This document shows positions 56,571-64,000 of a stretch of 64,000 nt of DNA, piece by piece. This stretch comes from Ceratorhiza oryzae-sativae (lineage: Eukaryota > Basidiomycota > Agaricomycetes > Cantharellales > Ceratobasidiaceae): contig JARWMV010000005.1 of NCBI GenBank assembly GCA_030998015.1, positions 1 through 64,000 on the forward strand. The letters run 5' to 3'. The notes below the pieces were generated by a model that had not been told where the DNA came from, searched no databases, and saw nothing but the letters and a program-made list of their open reading frames with translations. The translations under genes were made by a program, and so were the position numbers. Each line of letters begins with the position of its first letter. Position 1 is the stretch's first letter.

Positions 56571-57450
56571 CTGGTACAAGGCTAAGGACTATTGGAATGT
56601 AAAATATTATTGTTTATACTATGGTGGCAATGTATTACTAGCTGTTTTTCTCTATTTCATGGAGGTTTTGACTTGCCAGTAACCATCAAGTCGTGCGCCC
56701 TCAGCGTTTCTTGTAATTCGTAGCTAATAGCTTGCTGTCTCGGAATGCACATATGCGTCATTAAGAAACTGGGTGTGCCCTTCATTTTGGCTACATGTCC
56801 ACGACAAACGGAGACCGCGGGTTGATTGGCTTGGAACAATTGCATGGTACATAAGCTGTAAAAGCACGTACATGTACTGGTAGCGACGAAAAATGTAAGT
56901 CCGGCGCGACTGTCACTCATCAGTTTGCTTTGGTGGCTTGTCTGTGGCGAGTGCAGTACATTAACTGCATAGAGCCAGATGTGTTCCACCATTCTCATAG
57001 AGATTTAGCTGTCCCCTGTTGGGTGGTGGCACGTGGATTACCAACTCCCCCTGAGCATGTGTTTCAGTATTCTCACCTGCCCGGTGGCATACATGGCCCA
57101 TAGCGACTAGTTCTGATGCTCAGGACATGGTCATAGATTTTATTCATTATGAATGGGCGCCGAAAACAAGCAAGAACTTGTATCACCAGCGCATGCGATG
57201 CGATTGAGCCATATGATTAGGCCAGCAGTCGTGTTCGGGGAAAAGCTCAGGAGTTTATTACTTACCGGTAATTTACATTAGAGATGTAACAAGGTGAGCT
57301 GATGGGATTTGATTCCCAATTTCGAATCGAAATCATCAAAAATTCACGTCGCGCATGCGATGAGAAGCGATTTAGTAACCGGTTATAACCTTCATGCCTG
57401 GCGGAACGGCAACTCGGACATCGTTGACAAAGAATGTAATTTAGACAGAA
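56571..57450. other. Intergenic, no gene recognised
   Basis: A minus-strand frame at 56657-56998 has no recognisable domain. The rest holds only short frames. Confidence 0.45.
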
Positions 57451-58530
57451 CTATGGACTGTGTGTACAAAATCCATCAGATTCAAAACCGTCGGTTGACT
57501 CAATCTCGGATTCGTCGGAGCCATTGGTGTCGTCGGTTGGTCGAACGATATGCTCCATAAAGTCAAACGGCTGTTCAGCATGTCCGGGACAGGTTCGACG
57601 ACGCTGGAGAGCGTGTTTGAGGACCTGGAGCCGCTCTAGGTTCTCAGGCAGGATGACGCTCCGCTCAGCCAAACCCCGCAAATCTAGCTAGCATATACTA
57701 GCGCCACAGCTGTAAGTATACTTCTGAGCACTCACTCGATCCAAAGTAGCACGGGCTACTGGTGCTATCGGCATCTGGTTAGCGCTCAGAAACATACTTA
57801 GACAGTGAGGCATTATCACGTGCTGACTGGATTTTCGGGGATTGACCGAGCGCTCACTTGCACAAGTTAGCTTGTTTGAAGAGAAAGCTCGCTCCGACGA
57901 AACGGAAGAAGCCTGGGCGGGTAGCACATCCATAGAGACGCAGTAGAGTAAAGAGAACTCGTACCGATGTGCCTGCCAAACATAGATGTCAGGAGACAAC
58001 GAAAATGTTAGGTAGCAGCCAGAACTCACCCTCCAATACTGTACTAGTACTAGCTGGATGGTACCCATATATTGAGCGCGGATAGTGCTCTGTGTAATCC
58101 AACGGGCCAAATCGGATTCGGCCTGGGCCATTGGATCCTGAGGAGGCGGCGCTGCCGGATTTGGATCGAAAGGAACGTGCCTTGGGGCAGTAAGATATGG
58201 ACTGCTCATTGATAGATAAGTGTCCACACGTTCTATGAACAGGATAAAACAGAGACTTGCTTATTCTCCAGCTGTCCTCACGGGTTTGATGCAGGAGTGA
58301 TTGTAAGTCCACCTGTCAGCAGTCGAGCGTAGCCATTGCCAGTGCTTGCGCTGCCAGCTGCGCTTGGGAGTGCACGTCAACCGCAGCGCGATTTGATTGC
58401 TCCTGCGTATAACGAAGCATCTAAATACCAATATAAGTAATTGGTACAATATTAAACAAACAGGCAAACGACTCACCTGTGCACGAACGGCAGAGTACAC
58501 TAGCTCGAATAAGTCTTGCCTCACGTGACT
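57451..58530 (-). pseudogene. hAT-type transposase C-terminus, decayed and split by a MITE
   Basis: Minus-strand pieces resemble the C-terminal dimerisation region of hAT transposases: MDVLPAQASSVSSERAFSS (about 57935-57880), with NLERLQVLKHALQRRRTCPG (about 57642-57583) on the other side of the MITE, then an acidic tail. Upstream pieces to 58530 are in other frames. The catalytic Asp region could not be recognised, and no terminal repeats were seen. Confidence 0.65.
57664..57852. repeat. Palindromic MITE copy 2, inside the hAT remnant
   Basis: The core 57674-57840 runs from CCCCGCAAATCTAG to GGATTTTCGGGG, and pairing extends outward (GCTCAGCCAAA against GATTGACCGAGC). Paired TAAGTATACTT/AACATACTTA blocks and a central CTGGTGCTA repeat the layout of the copy at 1251. 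A TGAGCG-type flank occurs on both sides on the coding strand, suggesting a short target duplication. Confidence 0.75.
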
Positions 58531-59176
58531 GAAAACGTCTGTGCCGCTCGTTACTCCTCAGCCGGTGGGGTATCGACTTAGTGTAATAACATAGAGTATA
58601 ATACAATGTTCTAAAAATTGCACGCTCGCATAAGCATATAACGGAGGCTTATCGAACGTTCTACGATGTGCTAGAACGACTGTTTTGCGTGTATATAAGA
58701 TTTCGCTCCGTAGGTAGTCATTCACAGACTTGAATATAAGATACTTTTACTCATCTTAAGCACACTGTTCTCCGCGCATATAGCGTGATATATAAATATA
58801 TTCGTAGTATACATATCAACAAGAGTGCTAGGTAATTTATGTATTTAGCATAAGTTGATTGAACTCCACTCAGATGTAAATATTCACACATATCACAAAA
58901 TCAGTAATTATACCCCACGTCTCGTGAACAAGGTTTAGTTCGAATGCACGAGGACAGAACTTAGGACAGCGAGGATAGAATACCATGACACACGCTCCAG
59001 GTCCTCCTCACTTGACTTCTCCTTTGATTCATGCCAGTACCAGGAGCCAAAATGTTCACTTCATCCGCCCCTGTCGCAGCGAATCTGTTACAGGTTGAGT
59101 CCGGGCCAGACAGGCGAACAACTTCATATTGAAGCATCACACTAACTACGACTTTGTTCAATCTAAGGCTAGCTGA
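58531..59176. other. AT-rich intergenic, no gene recognised
   Basis: No domain is seen in any frame up to the outer edge of the inverted duplication. Confidence 0.45.
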
Positions 59177-59233
59177 ACTACATGAAGTACACGAGAGCGG
59201 CAGTTGTCCCATCGCACCAGACGGCCAAGCCGT

Positions 59234-59764
59234 TTACTTGTAGATGTAGCAGCTGAAAGCGATTTTATTCAGCTCAGGTTCAGAAACAGAAGACGGTGGA
59301 GATCTCACATGTAGTGGCCGTCGCAAGCGTTCGGGTGCCCGCTCGTGCTGCCATAGTTCAGGCGCCAGCGGTTGCCCTCGTCTACGAAGTCGTCTGGGTT
59401 GCCGAGAGAGACGTCTCCGTGCTGCGCTCCGTTCTTGGGAATGTCTGCGGGAGTTGAGAGAATGAGCATGCATCTAACAGGAGGAGCGAGCGAGGCTGAG
59501 CGCACAGCAGATGTAATGACCCGGGCAGGCGTTTGGATGGCCGTTGGTGCTACCATAGTTCACCTTGAATCGGTTTCCCTGATCGACGACTAGATCCGGG
59601 TTTCCGTACGACGTCTCGCGCTTGGACAACTGTGGCAGCGGCGAGATGTGGGTGGGTGTGAGACTAGAGGAGGTAAACTAAAGACGCACTTTCTCGACTG
59701 GAGAACCAGCGACGAAGGCAGCAGCTGTCGCGATGAGGGCGATGCAAGACGTAGAGAAGTGCAT
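59234..59764 (-). CDS. Secreted peptide precursor with two internal repeats, copy 1
   Basis: Mirror copy of 61261-61790, same four exons and the same 117-aa product; see that entry for motifs. The intron before the last exon is one base longer here (TCTCC against TCTC after GTGAGA). The gene reads away from its twin, so the two promoters face each other across a 1.3-kb spacer. Confidence 0.85.
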
Positions 59765-59838
59765 GATGAAGAGGTCTGGATGTAGAGAGCTGACTGAGTT
59801 GGATTGCTCGATGATGGAACTGTGCCGCACTCATGGCT

Positions 59839-59846
59839 TATTTATA
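59839..59846 (-). promoter_or_regulatory. TATA box of secreted-peptide gene copy 1
   Basis: TATAAATA on the minus strand, 75-82 bp upstream of the start codon at 59764 and identical in position to the twin gene. Confidence 0.75.
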
Positions 59847-59857
59847 CTCACCGCAAC

Positions 59858-61167
59858 GTGCAATCCGAGCGAATAAGTCGAGTTTCACTAGTAACATTGC
59901 AAGCATGCTCTCATTCTTGGCGGTGCGACGGATATGTCGGGGATCATGGGGTTGAATCTCGGCAAAGGTGTTTGCCGCCAGCATGTAACGGCGTAGGATT
60001 TACTTCCATGCCGAAGCATTCCAGCCGTTCGAATAAGAGCCACACAAACCCTCGGCATCTTTTTGCATCAAATAGAGAAATCTGTCCGGGGGCATAATGC
60101 CCATGTACGCGGGATTGACGTCAAATATTTCGCTTCACATGAATCGGGCAATTTCAAACCCCAGCTTGAGCTCTACTGATCATGCAAAAGAGAAACAACT
60201 CTGCTACTATATTAAAGGGGATCACTTATTCACTCTGTTCTATTCCATTCCTAATGTGCATTTTTGTGCATGGACGGCAATGCCGAGCGGTCATTAGTTG
60301 GAGTAACACTGCTTCGATCTTGATAGCACAGGCATAGCCGAGCATTTCTGGGGTAGCGATGACCGCTCATACCGAAGCCAATTCAGCCTCCTATTTCAAT
60401 AATATTTTCATATTAAACTATCCGCTCAGTAACGGCATGTAGTAGGATGTTTATTCAATCACATGTGACTCTCAGAAGCTCGGGATCAATGATATCAGCC
60501 CCCGAGAAGCACGTATCATCGTTTGATGAGGCTCAGTTCGGTCAGCTCGGTGTCCGCCTCTGTGCTCTCCAGAGCTCTTCATCCATGTGCATTGTTTACC
60601 ATTCGTAGCTTAGATATGGGTCGACGCCATGCTGTGAGGCTTGGCTGAAGCTGTGGCTTTCTTTTGGGCTCGGCGGGGTTCTGAATCTGTGAGCCATTTT
60701 GATTTATATTTAGTCTATGATATTTGGCACAAGACTGGGCGCGGCGCGAAAAATAAGATCGTAGATGTTGGAATTAGTACCTTATTGATGGTTCGCGAGC
60801 TTGAAGTCGGGAGAGTGAGGTACGATCCGTACGGGACAAGGTCATGAGAGGCCCGTAACGTAAGATGTTCGCTGTGACGTAGAACGCCATCACTTCTTAC
60901 CAGAACGAAGCCACTTGAACGGTGAACTAATTTATTGAAAACACACTTCACATAGTGCTATATGGCTATACGGGCAACGCGCACTTCCTTAACTAATCGA
61001 ATAGTAACTTCTTGGCTTGACCCTGGCTCCACATCTGATGCCATTGAAGTAATGAAAATAGCCGAGATTCCTGGGCCATTTGGAATCGGGCAGTTCGGTG
61101 AGTACGTATAGCCGCTCGAGAACAGCCGTAGCTCTGTCGTATACTGCAAACATGCACTGGCTATGAG
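59858..61167. other. Spacer between the inverted arms, no gene recognised
   Basis: 1310 bp of non-duplicated DNA holding upstream regions of both divergent genes. Short frames (for example 60641-60847) have no domain. Confidence 0.5.
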
Positions 61168-61178
61168 GTTGCGGCGAG

Positions 61179-61186
61179 TATAAATA
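61179..61186 (+). promoter_or_regulatory. TATA box of secreted-peptide gene copy 2
   Basis: TATAAATA, 75-82 bp upstream of the start codon at 61261. Confidence 0.75.
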
Positions 61187-61260
61187 AGCCATGAGTGCGG
61201 CACAGTTCCATCATCGAGCAATCCAACTCAGTCAGCTCTCTACATCCAGACCTCTTCATC

Positions 61261-61790
61261 ATGCACTTCTCTACGTCTTGCATCGCCCTCATCGCGACAG
61301 CTGCTGCCTTCGTCGCTGGTTCTCCAGTCGAGAAAGTGCGTCTTTAGTTTACCTCCTCTAGTCTCACACCCACCCACATCTCGCCGCTGCCACAGTTGTC
61401 CAAGCGCGAGACGTCGTACGGAAACCCGGATCTAGTCGTCGATCAGGGAAACCGATTCAAGGTGAACTATGGTAGCACCAACGGCCATCCAAACGCCTGC
61501 CCGGGTCATTACATCTGCTGTGCGCTCAGCCTCGCTCGCTCCTCCTGTTAGATGCATGCTCATTCTCTCAACTCCCGCAGACATTCCCAAGAACGGAGCG
61601 CAGCACGGAGACGTCTCTCTCGGCAACCCAGACGACTTCGTAGACGAGGGCAACCGCTGGCGCCTGAACTATGGCAGCACGAGCGGGCACCCGAACGCTT
61701 GCGACGGCCACTACATGTGAGATCTCACCGTCTTCTGTTTCTGAACCTGAGCTGAATAAAATCGCTTTCAGCTGCTACATCTACAAGTAA
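61261..61790 (+). CDS. Secreted peptide precursor with two internal repeats, copy 2
   Basis: Four exons (61261-61335, 61396-61519, 61581-61716, 61772-61790) with GT-AG introns of 55-61 nt give 117 aa. Exon 1 encodes a signal peptide (MHFSTSCIALIATAAAFVAG). Exon 2 opens LSKRET, whose Lys-Arg is a Kex2-type cleavage site. Two ~40-residue repeats follow. Each has GNPD, a VD-x-GNR motif, NYGST, GHPNAC and GHYICYI; the first falls in exon 2 and the second in exon 3, so exon and repeat boundaries nearly coincide. Two Cys per repeat could form disulfides. After signal and Kex2 processing a compact two-repeat peptide would be released. I recognise no named family; a secreted effector, antimicrobial or signalling peptide are all possible. 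Confidence 0.85.
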
Positions 61791-61847
61791 ACGGCTTGGC
61801 CGTCTGGTGCGATGGGACAACTGCCGCTCTCGTGTACTTCATGTAGT

Positions 61848-62205
61848 CCAGTTATCCTACAGAATTGCATTCGATCGTTGAATCAAAAGCTCATCGTTTT
61901 GGCTAACAGGGGTTAATGACGCTTGAAGGAGTAGTCTTATTTTATGTTAAGTTTGAGGAGCACCTCAGCTTGGCGGAATATTATCGCATTCTCGGCCAAA
62001 GTTTGCTAGTTAGAGCCGTGGTTCCAGCTTGGCTAGACACAAGGTTTCAACTAGTTCTAACCAGACAACCGCCTTTTGGCCGTGATTCTCAGTTCTGAGT
62101 TGGTAATCATAATCCCTGCGCACATAGTGCGCTTCAATGCGCCGATCCAACTCTTAAAGGCGGATATATATAGATTTCTAAATAGTCTATGGATCAAAAA
62201 ATAAA
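61848..62205. other. Intergenic with a short MITE
   Basis: Apart from the palindromic MITE at 61994-62081, nothing was recognised. The part near 62205 is the 3' flank of the acyltransferase gene. Confidence 0.5.
61994..62081. repeat. Short palindromic MITE, related to the copy at 10713
   Basis: It begins GGCCAAAGTTTGCTAGTTAGAG and ends GTTCTAACCAGACAACCGCC followed by TTTTGGCC. It shares the GCCAAA end and TTGCTAGTTAGA block with 10713-10854. 88 bp, non-coding. Confidence 0.65.
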
Positions 62206-63889
62206 TCAAAACTGGTTTTCAAGAGCGAATTTAGCGATTGAGCCTGACTTCCATCGCTTGGAACCCCAGTCCATCTCACAGACAATTCCGCCCTCGTCAT
62301 CCTTATACTTGATCAATGTGACATAATGTCGACCAATGGCTTCTCCGGTTACGTCGAGGACTCGGCCCGTTCCTGTACCTGGCTTGATGTACTGAGCAAT
62401 GCTCATCTCCCCAAGCTTAAACGAAAGCCCTGAAATACAAGGTAAGCAAAATCCCGAAACAATGTTAGATATGACGGGAAGAACTTACAACTTGATACAA
62501 CTTCAAACATCGTCAATATATCAGTAAACGCTGTCCCGTTCCAACACCGGGTAAAACCTACCTCGTAAACGATCACCGGGGCTGAACGGTACATAAAATT
62601 CGCCGGCGTGTTCGTAGCCGCACCTCAATTTTGACAAGGATGACACTCTAGTGGAGCTTCCAATAACAGACTTTCGAATCATTCCAGCGATCTCTCCAAG
62701 TGACATGGAATGAAGCTGGTAGTCGGTAAGCTGATCCGTAGTTATGGTGAAGAATGCATTGCGAAGGTAGACCTGGCCGGGCGTGAAGGCTTCTGGAAAT
62801 TGACCGCTAACTCGCTAAGGCATGATTATTCCACCCTGAGCCTAAGTGAACAGAACTCTCACCGTGCATTTAACGGATACACGAAACGGCTTTTGCTTGC
62901 ATCATCAGGCCCGTCTTCTAATGCATACTATACCATTGTTAAAAAGGCAAGTCGTCGAAATTGTTTGTCACTCACCTTGTAAAGCCACGCCCCTATGAGA
63001 TCAGTTGTACTCAGGAACGGAACCTCACTTCCTGTCTTGCGCAAATCCTCCATCGCATTTTGTCTCATTGTCTCGATTTCAGCCGCGGGGAAATAAATTG
63101 TCCGCATTTGAATAGGCTCATTCGAACGGTACTCTGCTTCAATCTCGCGTTGGAGTATTGCGGCGGCACTCTTGTCCCATGAAGACCATGATTTCACAGC
63201 TTCAGGATCTGTAGGCATTCTTAATGCTTCCAGTAAGAGTATCGCCCACGGGTCATGAGAGAGGAGCGGGGGAATTGGTTGTTCATCCAGAGCAAGCAAG
63301 AGCGCTTGAAGTAACGTGTGATAACCGCATCCATCCACGAGATGAGGAAACGTGATTGTGATGAATGTGGCATCCGAGAGGTATGCGGTATGAAGGCTGA
63401 AAACTGGGTCTCCAGATTCGATATGCTGGTGGAGGTTCTGTTGAGGGCCATCGCGATACAACATCTCGGTCCGTGTGCAAACCTGCGTCGAGATGGTGCT
63501 CGTGCGGGTATGGAATGTTTCTGTCTCCTCAAGAGCACGGTTGAGCACCTGGATGGCAGTATGAGTACAGTCTTTTGATGTTGCCAAAACTAGGCCATAC
63601 CTGGGACGTCGCTTTAAGCTTTCTCTCCGCGGAATCCGGGATGACGATCTCGATCTTGTCAGACTTGTTGATATCGTTAATATAGATCCTGGATGAGACG
63701 TTGACAACCCACCTGTTCGTTGTGGCGCACATAAGAGCCTAGAGCCGGCCAAGTATGACCAAGCAGATTCCAAGCTTTCTCGACTTTTCCGACCTCCAAG
63801 GCACCGCTGAATACGATCCCATGACTAACCGTCATCGACTCGATGAATGGATTGAGATCCATGAATCCGAGTTCGATAATTTCAGGCAT
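62206..63889 (-). CDS. BAHD-type acyltransferase (fungal transferase family), one frame break, 3' end uncertain
   Basis: Such enzymes move acyl groups from CoA to hydroxyl or amine acceptors, often in secondary metabolism. It starts MPEIIELGFMDLNPF at 63889, followed by LLGHTWPALGSYVRHNE. A frame change of one base near 63710 is needed to reach the next part (INDINKSDKIEIVIPDSAER). An intron near 63588-63537 leads into the main part, with the catalytic-type motif FPHLVDGCG. This is H-x2-D, one residue shorter than the usual H-x3-D. An exon boundary after LIGAWLYK is followed by short exons near 62915-62860 and 62805-62575 (ending SPGDRLRG) and a last exon ending at 62206. No DFGWG-type motif was found at the C-terminus, so the last two exons could belong to something else. 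Catalytic competence is doubtful. Confidence 0.6.
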
Positions 63890-64000
63890 GACGTGAGATA
63901 TTGTGAGTGGAATAGAATCCTTAGCAAGTTTTGGGTAAAGGCGACTGAGGCGGAAGTGGACAGTGGTTGGCGGACATGGAACCTTGGACGATCTATTTAT

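Larger units (their letters stand above)
59177..59857 (-). repeat. Left arm of 680-bp inverted duplication
   Basis: It is a nearly perfect reverse complement of 61168-61847. The only indel noticed is one base in the last intron. The arm holds one secreted-peptide gene with its TATA box and 3' flank. Confidence 0.95.
61168..61847 (+). repeat. Right arm of 680-bp inverted duplication
   Basis: Reverse complement of 59177-59857. Similarity ends sharply at both edges (GTTGCGG inside, ATGTAGT outside). Confidence 0.95.

Noticed and set aside
1..64000. CRISPR arrays, bacterial operons, ribosome binding sites
   Set aside because: Spliced genes and element types show a nuclear fungal genome; no spaced short repeats of CRISPR type are present.

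Overview
The window looks like nuclear DNA of a basidiomycete fungus. An Agaricomycete of the Rhizoctonia/Ceratobasidium type is most likely. Reasons: host genes are cut by many 45-115 nt GT-AG introns, including a 10-nt exon; the conserved genes are fungal in type (GEN1/Yen1 nuclease, MEF2-type MADS box, sirtuin, dolichyl-diphosphatase, BCS1); there are small secreted Cys-rich proteins; and most of the repeats are Ty3/gypsy chromoviruses. The species is an inference and was not tested.

Layout. 0.5-2.3 kb: a Tc1-type transposon with 220-bp inverted ends, broken by a palindromic MITE. 3.1-7.0 kb: an eight-exon GEN1/Yen1-type Holliday-junction resolvase. 7.5-12.2 kb: a decayed Cys-rich gene and two paralogous small secreted Cys-rich proteins. 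12.4-27.4 kb: nested, CpG-depleted retrotransposons (LTR A interrupted by gypsy element B, itself interrupted by A'; then gypsy remnant D carrying solo LTR C). 28.4-38.8 kb: a 10.4-kb gypsy element (E) whose 3' part carries an extra module: a gene for a CRESS-DNA-virus-like Rep (HUH endonuclease plus SF3 helicase motifs), an opposed spliced gene for a small basic protein, and a 284-aa ORF of unknown function. 39-40.6 kb: hAT remains.

41.6-43.3 kb: a MEF2-type MADS-box gene. 44.9-51.1 kb: two paralogous two-TM membrane-protein genes, the first clearly dead, with a pogo-type transposase remnant between them that holds a SINE-like insertion. 51.4-56.6 kb is the densest host block: a sirtuin (+) convergent with dolichyl-diphosphatase (-), which is divergent from a BCS1-like AAA ATPase (+) across about 0.3 kb. 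57.5-58.5 kb: a hAT remnant split by a MITE. 59.2-61.8 kb: two head-to-head, nearly identical copies of a gene for a secreted peptide with two internal repeats, on 680-bp inverted arms. 62.2-63.9 kb: a BAHD-type acyltransferase gene, continuing close to the window end.

Two general points affect how the genes are read. First, several genes, including conserved ones, need a single-base indel to keep frame, often in a homopolymer; this could be sequence error or decay. Second, retroelement coding regions carry in-frame TGA stops where CGA is expected, and CG dinucleotides are nearly absent from the older insertions, which points to C-to-T decay at CpG. Gene models were spliced by eye from GT-AG (twice GC-AG) boundaries and reading phase; no search or transcript evidence was available.
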